Assembly: GCF_001463745.1 (NCBI RefSeq)
Contig: NZ_BBWJ01000030.1
Location: 1 to 64,000 of the forward strand
Direction of reading: 5' to 3'
Length of the DNA: 64,000 bases
Origin: Aureimonas sp. AU22
GTDB lineage: Bacteria; Pseudomonadota; Alphaproteobacteria; Rhizobiales; Rhizobiaceae
Positions 11,680-19,709 of this stretch are shown one piece after another (the stretch's first letter is position 1; each line of letters opens with the position of its first letter). The position numbers and the translations under genes were made by a program. Under the pieces are notes generated by a model. That model did no database searches, was not told the origin of the DNA, and worked only from the letters and a program-made list of their open reading frames with translations.

Positions 11680-12089
11680 AGCGCTCGGAAGGGTCGTGGA
11701 TCCGTCCGTCTGCTAGCTGCCTCCAGTCCGGACGTCGACCCCAATCCGCACGCGTATCATCGCTTTCGCGAGGTCCGCTTTTGGTCAAACGTCCGATGCC
11801 GATCGGCGGCAGGCATGGGTCGTTAGCGGATGGACCGCTTCCGAGCGTCCGCTAACCTCGCGCTGAGTTGCATGACGGGGTGGAAAGACGACAGTCCGCT
11901 TGCGAGATCGATCGCGCGGGAAGCAGACAGTGGCGACCTGCCGGCATCCCGCGCGTCGTCATAGGTGCAGTGGCCTTCCACGCTGAGCGACCCAGCAAGG
12001 GGCGTCTCGCCCGCTGCCAGCCAGTCAGGTCGAGAAGCGGCCAGGGCCCAGCTCGGTCCTGCGCGGGGTATGGAACTCCGCGTCCGACT
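11680..12089. other. Repeat-containing intergenic region
   Basis: About 410 bases between MFS and ADH genes with no supportable gene. It carries several GTCCGCT / AGCGGAC motifs (11774-11858, 11889-11896), some arranged as inverted copies ('TTAGCGGATGGACCGCTTCC' and 'GCGTCCGCTAA'). Confidence 0.5.
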
Positions 12090-13103
12090 TCAGAAGCCCT
12101 CCAGCACGACCTTGCCTCGCGCCCTGCCGCTCTCAAGCAGGGCATGGGCCTGACGTAGGTTCGCAGCATTGATGGGCGTCAGCGTGCTCGTTGCGGTGGT
12201 GCGGATGCGGCCCCCATCCACAAGCTGCGCGACCCGGCCGAGGATCCGACCCTGTTCGCCCATGTCGGCGGTCTGGAAGATCGAACGGGTGAACATCAGC
12301 TCCCAATGGATCGAGACGGCCTTGCGCTTGAACGGTGTGACGTCGAGGGCGTCGGGATCGTCGATGAGACCGAAGCGTCCCTGCGGAGCGATGAGTTCAA
12401 CGATCTCGGAGAGGTGTCGGGTCGTCTCGGTGGTCGAGAAGACGAAGGCGGGGGCGCCGATCCCGAGGGCCGCGACCTGCTCGGCCAAAGGTTGGGAATG
12501 GTTGATCACGTGATGGGCGCCGAGCTCGCGCACCCAAGCTTCGGTCTCAGGCCGCGATGCGGTCGCGATGACGGTGAGATCAGTGAGGGCGCGGGCAAGC
12601 TGGATGGCGATCGAGCCGACGCCACCGGCGCCGCCGACGATCAGGATGGCGTTCGCGGCACCCAGGACCGGCCGGGCAACGTCGATCCGATCGAACAGCA
12701 TCTCCCAGGCGGTCAGGGCCGTCAGCGGCAGCGCGGCGGCCTCTGCATCCGAGAGCGATGCCGGCTTCGACCCGACGATGCGCTCGTCGACGAGATGGAA
12801 CTCGCTGTTGCTCCCTGGGCGGGCGATCGAGCCGGCGTAGAACACGTCGTCGCCGGGCTTGAAGCCAACAGCCTCGTCACCGACTTCGACGACCTGCCCG
12901 ACCGCGTCCCAGCCCAGCACCTTCCAGCAGTCGTCGGCCGGCCGCGCGCTGTTGCGGACCTTGGTATCGACCGGGTTCACCGAGACGGCTCTGACCGCGA
13001 CGAGGAGATCTCGGCCGGTCGGAACGGGCCGAGGGAGCTCGATGTCCTCCAGCGCGTCCGCTCGATCGATCGTTCCGGGCGTCTTGTAGCCGATGGCCTT
13101 CAT
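12090..13103 (-). CDS. Zinc-type quinone oxidoreductase / alcohol dehydrogenase-like protein (MDR superfamily)
   Basis: A 337-residue NADPH-dependent oxidoreductase of the medium-chain family. The N-terminal GroES-like half has 'VRAVSVNPVDTKVRNS' and 'VLGWDAVGQVVEVGDEAVGFKPGDDVFYAG'. The Rossmann half has 'ILIVGGAGGVGSIAIQLAR'. The catalytic-zinc Cys of true alcohol dehydrogenases is absent, as usual for the quinone-reductase-like 'zinc-type' branch, which reduces quinones or enones. ATG 13103 is preceded by AGGAG; the upstream extension of the frame overlaps the regulator and is rejected. It is divergent from an HxlR regulator, which very probably controls it in response to a reactive electrophile. 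Confidence 0.9.
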   Translation of the reverse strand: MKAIGYKTPGTIDRADALEDIELPRPVPTGRDLLVAVRAVSVNPVDTKVRNSARPADDCWKVLGWDAVGQVVEVGDEAVGFKPGDDVFYAGSIARPGSNSEFHLVDERIVGSKPASLSDAEAAALPLTALTAWEMLFDRIDVARPVLGAANAILIVGGAGGVGSIAIQLARALTDLTVIATASRPETEAWVRELGAHHVINHSQPLAEQVAALGIGAPAFVFSTTETTRHLSEIVELIAPQGRFGLIDDPDALDVTPFKRKAVSIHWELMFTRSIFQTADMGEQGRILGRVAQLVDGGRIRTTATSTLTPINAANLRQAHALLESGRARGKVVLEGF

Positions 13104-13156
13104 AGCGAGTGCTCCTGCATCCGGTTTGTTCGTTGCTGCAGGCGGAACTTGGCGGT

Positions 13157-13171
13157 AGCTTATCGTAAGCT
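13157..13171. promoter_or_regulatory. Palindromic candidate HxlR operator
   Basis: AGCTTATCGTAAGCT is a perfect inverted repeat (six-base arms, three-base centre). It sits in the 112-base divergent spacer between the oxidoreductase and the HxlR gene. Position and symmetry fit a dimeric winged-helix regulator controlling both genes. Confidence 0.5.
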
Positions 13172-13215
13172 CAATACGCACAAATGCAGCCCATAGTGTC
13201 GAAAAGGATACCGTG

Positions 13216-13686
13216 ATGGCGAAGGCGCGGTTCTCGCGGTTCGATTGCAGTCCCGGCTGTTCGGTGGAAGCGGCGGTTGGTCTGATCGACGGCAAGTGGA
13301 AGTCGGTCGTCCTCTTCCACCTCTTGTCGGGAACGCTCCGGTTCGGAGAGCTCCGGCGGCAGATTCCAACCGTGACGCCGCGCATGCTCACCAACCAGCT
13401 CCGGGAACTGGAGGAGGACGGATTGGTGGAGCGAAAGGTCTATGCACAGGTGCCGCCGAAGGTGGAGTACAGCCTCTCGCCGCTCGGGCGGACGATGGAG
13501 CCGATCCTCCTCGCCCTGAAAGGATGGGGCGACGCCAATCTCGGCCTCTATGGCAAGCCGAAGCACGGCTCGCCCGCGGAAGGGGGGCGAAGGAAAATGA
13601 CGAGGCGGGACGCCACGCCGCCTGAGCGGAAGGACCGCTTGCGGGTACTCGCTGACAGGCTGCAAATGTCCGCGGAGGATCGATAG
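13216..13686 (+). CDS. HxlR-family transcriptional regulator
   Basis: A 156-residue winged-helix protein of the HxlR/MarR-like family. The family pattern is clear: 'CSVEAAVGLIDGKWKSVVLFHLLSGTLRFGELRRQIPTVTPRMLTNQLRELEEDGLVERKVY' then 'PPKVEYSLSPLGRTMEPIL'. The conserved Cys near the N-terminus ('SPGCSVE') is the residue that senses electrophiles or oxidants in YodB, QsrR and HypR relatives. ATG 13216 has AAGGA seven bases upstream; a GTG three bases earlier is an alternative. The C-terminal tail of about 40 residues is basic and longer than usual. It is divergent from the quinone oxidoreductase. Confidence 0.93.
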   Translation: MAKARFSRFDCSPGCSVEAAVGLIDGKWKSVVLFHLLSGTLRFGELRRQIPTVTPRMLTNQLRELEEDGLVERKVYAQVPPKVEYSLSPLGRTMEPILLALKGWGDANLGLYGKPKHGSPAEGGRRKMTRRDATPPERKDRLRVLADRLQMSAEDR

Positions 13687-13917
13687 CTGCCAGTCAGCTT
13701 CCAGTCCTGATGCGCTTAATTGAAATACTCGCGGTTGGATTTGGTGCGTAAGCGTACGGACATCATGCGACCCTTGCACACGTCGACATCTGATCGATGG
13801 TAGATGCTGATCTTCGCCCGGCAGGCGAGGGAAGGGATCGGTAGGAGGGGCGAAGAATGCGGCCCATCTCCCATGCCAGACTGATCTCTTCTGATGGACG
13901 AGCTCGGTCACGGCTTA

Positions 13918-14457
13918 TCAGGCGTCTGCCTTGGTAGATGCCTTTGTCGACCGTTTGCCCTTCGGCTTCGCCGTGGGCGCAGGTGCTGGCGAAGGTTCGG
14001 ACGCCGCAGCTTCGTCCGCCGCAGCCTCTGCAGGAACCGCACGCTTCCGTCCCAAGCCCAACTGCTTGGCCACTTCCGCGCGGCGCTTCGAATAGTTCGG
14101 TGCGACCATCGGATAGTCCGCCTTCAGCCCATACCGCTCACGATAGGTCTCAGGCGTCAGGCCATGAGTCGCGAGGTGACGTCGAAGCGCTTTGTAGGGC
14201 TTCCCGTCGATCATGCTGATGATGACCTCGGGATCCGCCAAGCTCTTTCGCGCACTGACGGCACCCTGGTACTCCTCCGGCGCCTCTGACTGAGTAGTCG
14301 ACGCTTTGACCGGCGGATCGATCATGCCGACGAGAGCCGCGTGACTGTTCTTCAGGAAGGTGTGAACGTCCTCCGGGGCCACCCGCGTGTTCGGGTTTGA
14401 GAGCCAGGCAGTCGTGATCTCGACGGCCAATCCGACCGCATTGGATTTTTCATCCAC
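13918..14457 (-). CDS. Ros/MucR-family transcriptional regulator lacking the zinc cysteine
   Basis: A 179-residue protein with the MucR layout. An N-terminal helical oligomerisation region ('LAVEITTAWLSNPNTRVAPEDVHTFL') precedes the Ros DNA-binding core ('DGKPYKALRRHLATHGLTPETYRERYGL'). The expected Cys of the zinc site (usually I-I-C-L-E-D-G) is Ser81 here, with D84, H94 and H98 retained. Zinc-lacking Ros homologues are known from Mesorhizobium, so it may still fold. The tail after residue 140 is long and rich in Ala/Lys. GTG 14457 is chosen because GGAGA lies at the right distance; a TTG at 14472 is possible. MucR proteins repress surface polysaccharide and motility genes in rhizobia. Confidence 0.88.
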   Translation of the reverse strand: MDEKSNAVGLAVEITTAWLSNPNTRVAPEDVHTFLKNSHAALVGMIDPPVKASTTQSEAPEEYQGAVSARKSLADPEVIISMIDGKPYKALRRHLATHGLTPETYRERYGLKADYPMVAPNYSKRRAEVAKQLGLGRKRAVPAEAAADEAAASEPSPAPAPTAKPKGKRSTKASTKADA

Positions 14458-14595
14458 AATACGTCTCCACAATCAGAAGGCGAATGGCTGCAGGGGGTAA
14501 GCGAATCAAAATGCTGCAGCGATACATCAAGTGATAGTCGATAAATCAGCGCTTTCGCCAGTGCAGATATTTGGACCCACCACGTACTGTCCTCA

Positions 14596-15170
14596 TGCGG
14601 TCGCAACAGACAGTGTGGCCCCACCGTTCGACAGATCGACTTCGATCCGGTCGCGGCCCTTCCGCTTGGCCTCATAAACGAGGCGATCTACGCGACGAAG
14701 ACCATCCTCAAGTGCTTCCGAGTGCGATCGCATCGACACGCCGAGAGAGGCCGTGTGTTTGCCTGTGATGCCCGTCGACGACCCGTCGAACCAACGCGCG
14801 GTCGTTTGGAGGATCTTCGCGGTCGACCGTACCTGCTGGGCAGGCACACTTGAGAGTTGAGCACGAACCCTTCGCCGTCGGTCCCCGCTGCAAATCCGGC
14901 CGAACTGACGATCTCGCGCTCTAGCTCAGCAAACGCCTGCAGGACGTTATCCCTCGCTCCATGGCTTTAAATAACACTCGCATGCTCGAGGCGGTCGAGA
15001 TCGCAGACGACCATGCCATCGCCCTGAAGCGTCCGTGGTTGCGAAGCGGCCTGCTTGAAGCCACGACGGGTGAGAAAGCTGGTCACGGGACAACGAGTGC
15101 GTCGTTTCGGTGGCCGGTAACGACTTCGGTCATCGCCGTCGATAAGGCAGGCGAGGCTTTTGTCCATCAT
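14596..15170 (-). pseudogene. Decayed GGDEF (diguanylate cyclase) gene
   Basis: Three minus-strand pieces together make one GGDEF domain interrupted by a stop and frameshifts. 15170-14967 gives 'CPVTSFLTRRGFKQAA' and 'GDGMVVCDLDRLEHAS'. About 14960-14855 gives 'SHGARDNVLQAFAELEREI' and 'GFAAGTDGEGFVL'. 14847-14593 gives 'TASLGVSMR' and 'GLRRVDRLVYEAKRKGRDRI'. These match in order the N-terminal NRR-F motif, the DLD-F and GH..GD.VL region, the active-site loop and the C-terminal A..KGR.R motif. The active site itself is degenerate (GTDGEGF in place of GG(D/E)EF). No intact frame covers the domain, so it cannot make cyclic di-GMP. Confidence 0.75.
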
Positions 15171-15390
15171 GAAACGCCTCTCACAGTGGCACGCACCTCG
15201 TTCCAGTCGAATCGTAGCAGTCGCGCAGTTGCGGATGGTTGCGGTGGCTCGTGTAAGACGTCCGGTCTAGATCGTCGGCGGACGGGGGAATGCTGAAGTA
15301 CCTATGTTACTGCGGTGTTGAGACTTGCTGTATGAGGAGCTTATTCGGCGCTTTTCGTGCGTCACAATGAGACAGTTTGTGACACTTTGC

Positions 15391-15440
15391 GGCAGAACGC
15401 GGCAGAACGCGGCAGAACGCGGCAGAACGTGGCAGAACGC
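15391..15440 (+). repeat. Tandem 10-bp repeat, five units
   Basis: Five consecutive copies of GGCAGAACGC, the fourth ending GT. A sixth half-copy (GGCAAGGTGC) follows. It lies between the decayed GGDEF gene and the tyrosine recombinase in a region with no credible gene. There are no spacers, so it is not a CRISPR array. Confidence 0.9.
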
Positions 15441-15562
15441 GGCAAGGTGCGACAGGCGCGGGAACGGATACTGGATCTCCGGTGCAGCCGTTCCCCTCGG
15501 GGATACAGTGCTGACTGCGAGGAACCGACTTGGGATCCTTCGTCTAACGTCAGTACGTCCTC

Positions 15563-15616
15563 GACACGGACACGGACACGGACACGGACACGGACACCAA
15601 CACCAACACCAACACC
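15563..15616 (+). repeat. Tandem hexamer repeat, nine units
   Basis: Five GACACG units, one GACACC and three AACACC units in direct succession. The hexamer keeps frame, so any ORF through it would encode a dipeptide repeat. The flanking sequence gives no support for a gene. Confidence 0.9.
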
Positions 15617-15694
15617 GACGTCGCTATCGGAACGGTCGCCAACAGGGCTCGTAAGCGGCCGTCCCGCATTGGGATGCTACGTTGCTGTGGGATC

Positions 15695-16327
15695 CTAAAC
15701 CTCGGTTCCCTCGGCAAGGGTCAGCGCATCCTCGACATCGACGCCGAGATAGCGCACCGTGCTTTCGATCTTGGTATGACCGAGCAGGATTTGAACAGCA
15801 CGCAGATTGCCGGTCGCACGGTAGATGATCGAAGCCTTCGTCCGCCGCAGCGAATGCGTGCCATAGTCCTCCTTCCGCAGACCGATTGCCGTCACCCACT
15901 CATCGACGAGGCGAGCATACTGTCGTGTGCTGAGGTGGGTGGAGTGATCGATGCGGCTCGGGAATGCGTAATCCTCGACCGTTCCGCCACGTCGCTCAAG
16001 CCATGCCAGAAGGCTTGTGCGTGCTGCTTCCATGAGTTCGAACTGCACTGGCCGTTTCGTCTTACGCTGCACCACGATGGCGCGGGCTCGAATGCGTCCG
16101 CCCGACACGAGGTCGCCGATCTTCACCTTCACGACGTCACAGCCACGTAGCTTGCTGTCGATGGCGAGATCAAACAGCGCCCTGTCGCGCAACCGTCCCT
16201 GATGATCGAGCCAGAAGCGGATCGCCCAGACCTGTGGCGGCTTCAACGCTCGCTTGACGCCGACCATCCGGCCTGCGTTCCAGGCCCTCTTTACGCTCGT
16301 TGCCGGATCAAATGTCGAATGTCCCAT
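15695..16327 (-). CDS. Tyrosine recombinase / integrase, catalytic-domain type
   Basis: A 210-residue protein consisting of little more than the phage-integrase catalytic domain. All six active-site positions are visible: Arg in 'DSKLRGCDVV', Lys in 'VVQRKTKRPVQ', H-x-x-R in 'GTHSLRRTK', His in 'LLGHTKIEST' and the nucleophile Tyr in 'TVRYLGVD'. The short N-terminus ('SVKRAWNAGRMVGVKRALKPPQVWAIRFWLD') lacks a full core-binding domain. This short form is common in Rhizobiales and often marks genomic islands. It is adjacent to tandem repeats and a decayed gene; no attachment site could be identified. It is probably catalytically competent. Confidence 0.92.
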   Translation of the reverse strand: MGHSTFDPATSVKRAWNAGRMVGVKRALKPPQVWAIRFWLDHQGRLRDRALFDLAIDSKLRGCDVVKVKIGDLVSGGRIRARAIVVQRKTKRPVQFELMEAARTSLLAWLERRGGTVEDYAFPSRIDHSTHLSTRQYARLVDEWVTAIGLRKEDYGTHSLRRTKASIIYRATGNLRAVQILLGHTKIESTVRYLGVDVEDALTLAEGTEV

Positions 16328-16515
16328 TGTCGTTCTCCCATGGCCCGTTTGGCCGAAGGGAGTGTGAGACTGCGCGAACGGCTTGTGGGATGAAACCGAG
16401 AGATGGGGCCGAGAGCAGACCGGCAGCTTTACGGCACGAACGGCGGGAAAGCTGCCGTGCGATCTCCAGCGCGAAGGAGACGCGACCCAAGCGCGAGAAG
16501 GTGATTGCTCAAGAT

Positions 16516-17769
16516 CTAGGGCACTTGGCCCGCGTTACCGTCGCATGGATGGAAGATCCGACCTGCCGGGCGTTCCATGACCAGACGCCCGCCTCTCCAC
16601 GATGCGATCGGCGTAGCGATTTCTCGAACGGCCGCGGCTGGGGTTGCAACGTCGAGCAGGACGAAGTCCGCCGGGGCGCCGATCCGCAGACCATAGTCGC
16701 GCGCCATTAGCCGGGCAGCATCAGCGGAGACCATCGCAAAAACGGCTTCCATTTCCTCGTCGCGGGCGAGTTGCGCGACGTTGGCGTAAAGATTCGCCAT
16801 GCGGATCAGAGAGGCATCGCCGAACGGCGTGAACGGGTTCAGAACGTTGTTCGTGGCGATCGTCGCGGTGACGCCGGCTTGGCGCAGAAGGTGGGCAGGT
16901 GCCACGCCTCGCGGTACGAGGCGTCTGGCGTCGCGGCCGGTGAGGAAGAGATCCGTCGCGGGCAGGACGGTCACCGCTATGCCGGTCGCAGCCAGTCGCC
17001 GTGCCACGGCGGCCACCGCCTCCGGCTCCATCGCCGAAAGCTTCGTTGCATGGCCGACCGAGACGCGCCCGCCGAAACCGCGCCGCTCCGTTTCCGCCAT
17101 GATATGGGGAAGCGCGGACCCTTCGGGATCGAGATCGAAATCGACGTGGAAGTCGACCAGCGTTCCGAAGCGTTCCGCAAGGTCGAATATACGCCGGACA
17201 TGCTCCGCGGGATCCGGATCGGTGTAGGGGCAGCCGCCGACGAGATCGGCGCCGGCGGACAGCGCCTGTGACAGCAGCAATTCCGTCTCCGGCTCCTGTG
17301 TCAGCCCTTCCTGCGCAAAGGCGCAGATCTCGATGTCAATCGCGAAAGCGTAATCGTGCTTGATGCGCCGGATGGCAGCCAGCGAACGAAGGCCGGCGCG
17401 CGGATCGACCTCGACGAACGTGCGCAAGAGCATCGTCCCATGCAGGATCGCCTGCTCGACCAGACCGGCGGCGCGGGCGTAGACATCCTCCTCGGTGAAG
17501 GCCGCCTTCGCTCGCGCCGTTTCGCGGACGGCCTCCGCCAGCGTGCCCTCGCAGATCGCGCAGCGGTCGAGGATGCAAGCCTTGTCGAGATGGATATGAC
17601 AGTCGACGAAACCCGGAAACGCCAGCCGTCCCGCCGCGTCGTATTCGGGCGCGGCGGCATCTAGGTTTGGCGTGATTGCCGCGATCCGCCCGTTCTCGAC
17701 GCCGATATCGACGAAGTCGCCGCTCGTCGCGACGCGGGCGTTGCGCAATACGAAATCCATTCGGCTCAA
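16516..17769 (-). CDS. Amidohydrolase-family protein (cytosine-deaminase-like fold)
   Basis: A 417-residue metal-dependent amidohydrolase of the CodA-like branch, with 'GFVDCHIHLDKA' (H58 and H60), 'LVDFHVDFD', 'VSVGHATKL' and 'NNVLNPFTPFGDASLIRMA'. In E. coli CodA the equivalent segments are VHCDE and GHDDVFDP; here the catalytic Glu and the metal Asp appear to be Phe and Asn. It is therefore probably not a cytosine deaminase and may hydrolyse another ring or amide substrate. It overlaps the end of the gamma-glutamyltransferase gene by four bases (ATGA) and is co-transcribed with it, suggesting a shared pathway for a gamma-glutamyl or amide compound. Confidence 0.85.
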   Translation of the reverse strand: MSRMDFVLRNARVATSGDFVDIGVENGRIAAITPNLDAAAPEYDAAGRLAFPGFVDCHIHLDKACILDRCAICEGTLAEAVRETARAKAAFTEEDVYARAAGLVEQAILHGTMLLRTFVEVDPRAGLRSLAAIRRIKHDYAFAIDIEICAFAQEGLTQEPETELLLSQALSAGADLVGGCPYTDPDPAEHVRRIFDLAERFGTLVDFHVDFDLDPEGSALPHIMAETERRGFGGRVSVGHATKLSAMEPEAVAAVARRLAATGIAVTVLPATDLFLTGRDARRLVPRGVAPAHLLRQAGVTATIATNNVLNPFTPFGDASLIRMANLYANVAQLARDEEMEAVFAMVSADAARLMARDYGLRIGAPADFVLLDVATPAAAVREIATPIASWRGGRLVMERPAGRIFHPCDGNAGQVP

Positions 17770-19373
17770 GTCTCCATGGTCAGGCCCAGCGCGCAGCCGT
17801 CGCTGCGCGGATCGTGCGCGCCGGTCACGTCGCCCGCCTCGTCCACCGCGATCACGCCGGCTTGCCCTGCCAAAGGACTGAGATCGACCAGCGCAGACAC
17901 TTCGTGACCACGGCGAGCGAGGTCCGCAAAGGTCGTCTCACCGGCGGACGCTTCGAGCTTTAGAGCGTCGCGCGCATCGGAGAACGTGCGCCCGAGCAGG
18001 AAGCGCGGCGCAGCGAGCGCGGCCTGTGGATCGAGGCCGCGATCGATCAGCCGCGCGAGCAGGAGCGCGAGCGTCTGTGGCTGGCCATCCGCGCCCTGCG
18101 TGCCGTAGACGAGGGCGGGTGCGCCGGCGCGCAGCGCGATGCCGGGGTTGAGTGTGTAGAACGGCCGTTTGCCCGGTTGCAGGCGGTTGGGTCCGGTCAA
18201 ACTACGATCGAACGCAGCACCGCGGTTCTGCCAGAGGATACCGGTGTCGCCCGCGACGACGCCGCTTCCCCAGTCGTAGTACAGGCTTTGAAGAAGCGCG
18301 ACCGAGTGGCCCTTGCCGTCCACGACGCCGATGAAGGCGGTATCCCCGGTGCGGACGACATGCGGCCAGGGCAGCGCCCGATCGGGATCGACGGCGGCCG
18401 CCTTCGCGCCGAGATGCTCGGGGTCGAGCATGTGTTCCACCGGCACCGCTGAGAAATCGGGATCGGCGATTGCCCCACGGTCGAGAAAGGCTTGCTTCAC
18501 CGCCTCGACGAGCACGTGCAGAAAGTCCGCACTGCGATCGTCGACGCCAGCCAGCGATGGCAGCCGGTCGAGAATGCCCATGATGGCGAGCGTCGTCGCG
18601 CCTTGTGTCGGGGGCGGAGGCGCCAGCAGTTCGAGCCCGCGATACGGCATCCGAAGCGGCGACGTCTCGCGCGTCCGCGTCGCAGCCAGATCGGCGGCTC
18701 GCAGCGGTGAGCCGGCGTCCTCGAGGGCCTTGGCGATGCGCGTCGCGAGCTCACCCTCGTAGAACTCCCGCGCGCCCCTCAAGGCCACGGCGCGAAGGCT
18801 TGCGGCGACGCCCGGCTGAAGGAATGGCTGGGCATGTCTCTCGGTGGCGAACAGAGCGTCGAAGTGCGGCCAGCCGCTCCGCTCGGAAGCGCGGAAATCC
18901 ATCCAGAAACGCTGCGAGTCGGAGGTTGGGAACCCCCCTTCGGCCAGTTCGATCGCGTCCGCCAGCAGCACGTCGAGCCCTTCGGACCCGTTCCAAGCGC
19001 GCCGTGACCATTCGAGCGCCGCGTTCCAGGAGTCGACGAGGCCGGCGCTTGTGAGCGCCGACAGGGGGCCGCGCGTCGGGATCGGATCGACGTCCGGAAG
19101 GCGTTCGGCAGACTGACCGATCCCGAGCAGGCATGCCGCACGCCCCGTCCGGTCGGCCAGCATCCATACGCCGTCGCCGCCGAGCCCGCAAAAATGCGGA
19201 TAGGTGACAGCGAGCGCAGCACTCGCCGCGACGGCTGCCTCGACGGCGTTGCCACCCTTCGCCAGGACACGCGAGCCGGCTTCGCTGGCCAACCGATGGG
19301 GGGTCGTCACCATCGCCCGGAACGGTGCGGATTCGTGCGCGGGGGCTGTGGAAAGATTCCGGGGCGCGTTCAC
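17766..19373 (-). CDS. Gamma-glutamyltransferase family (Ntn hydrolase)
   Basis: A 535-residue member of the gamma-glutamyltranspeptidase family, normally a self-cleaving enzyme that hydrolyses or transfers gamma-glutamyl groups. The N-terminal 'MVTTPHRLASEAGSRVLAKGGNAVEAAVA' and 'GLGGDGVWML' are typical. The processing and catalytic Thr is most likely T345 in 'GDTAFIGVVDGKGHSVAL', followed by 'DWGSGV'. No signal peptide is visible, unlike the periplasmic GGT of E. coli, so it is probably cytoplasmic. It heads a two-gene operon with the amidohydrolase. Substrates could include gamma-glutamyl amines or acylases' lactams; the family is broad. Confidence 0.9.
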   Translation of the reverse strand: MNAPRNLSTAPAHESAPFRAMVTTPHRLASEAGSRVLAKGGNAVEAAVAASAALAVTYPHFCGLGGDGVWMLADRTGRAACLLGIGQSAERLPDVDPIPTRGPLSALTSAGLVDSWNAALEWSRRAWNGSEGLDVLLADAIELAEGGFPTSDSQRFWMDFRASERSGWPHFDALFATERHAQPFLQPGVAASLRAVALRGAREFYEGELATRIAKALEDAGSPLRAADLAATRTRETSPLRMPYRGLELLAPPPPTQGATTLAIMGILDRLPSLAGVDDRSADFLHVLVEAVKQAFLDRGAIADPDFSAVPVEHMLDPEHLGAKAAAVDPDRALPWPHVVRTGDTAFIGVVDGKGHSVALLQSLYYDWGSGVVAGDTGILWQNRGAAFDRSLTGPNRLQPGKRPFYTLNPGIALRAGAPALVYGTQGADGQPQTLALLLARLIDRGLDPQAALAAPRFLLGRTFSDARDALKLEASAGETTFADLARRGHEVSALVDLSPLAGQAGVIAVDEAGDVTGAHDPRSDGCALGLTMET

Positions 19374-19709
19374 GACCTACCCATCAACGTTCACTCCAGC
19401 CCGCTCCGTTTCCCATGACCGAAAGTCTGGAGGAGCCGAGCTCGTACTTCTACCCAATCTCGACGTTCCCGGCATTTTCATGAGGGGCCGATAGCTGACA
19501 GGCCGCTTTCGGTACAAGTAGCCTAAAATGCAGTCATTCAATATGGCTAGTTTGCCGACACTGACGTGGACCTATCGCTGTTCTTAGGCTTGGTACAGAT
19601 ACAGCGACCGACGATGCAGATCTTGGGTCCAGTGTTGCGCGCGGTGACGTTCGATACTCCAAAGCCATATTGAAACGTAACTGGAAAGTGCTTTACCCCG
19701 CTACTCGTC
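19374..19709. other. Intergenic region without recognised feature
   Basis: About 335 bases, noticeably lower in GC than its neighbours. It should hold the promoter of the gamma-glutamyltransferase operon at its left end. GGCCGCTTTCGG near 19500 resembles the dispersed GTCCGCTT motif. No gene or hairpin with a T-run was seen. Confidence 0.4.

Larger units (their letters stand above)
14880..15694. other. Degenerate spacer between MucR and recombinase genes
   Basis: Apart from the decayed GGDEF fragments and two tandem repeats, no intact gene is supportable here. Two overlapping plus-strand frames from about 15325 to 15698 are open mainly because they cross the tandem repeats. Confidence 0.5.

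Noticed and set aside
12306-13196. Plus-strand frame of 296 residues opposite the quinone oxidoreductase
   Set aside because: Composition (Asp/Gly/Arg-rich) is that of an antisense shadow in GC-rich DNA, and the minus-strand gene has full family motifs.
15391-15440. Possible CRISPR-like array from regularly repeated units
   Set aside because: Units are 10 bases with no spacers between them, and no cas genes are in the window.
15325-15698. Overlapping plus-strand frames of 109 and 113 residues
   Set aside because: They stay open mainly because the tandem repeats lack stop codons; both frames are open at once and no domain or ribosome site is seen.
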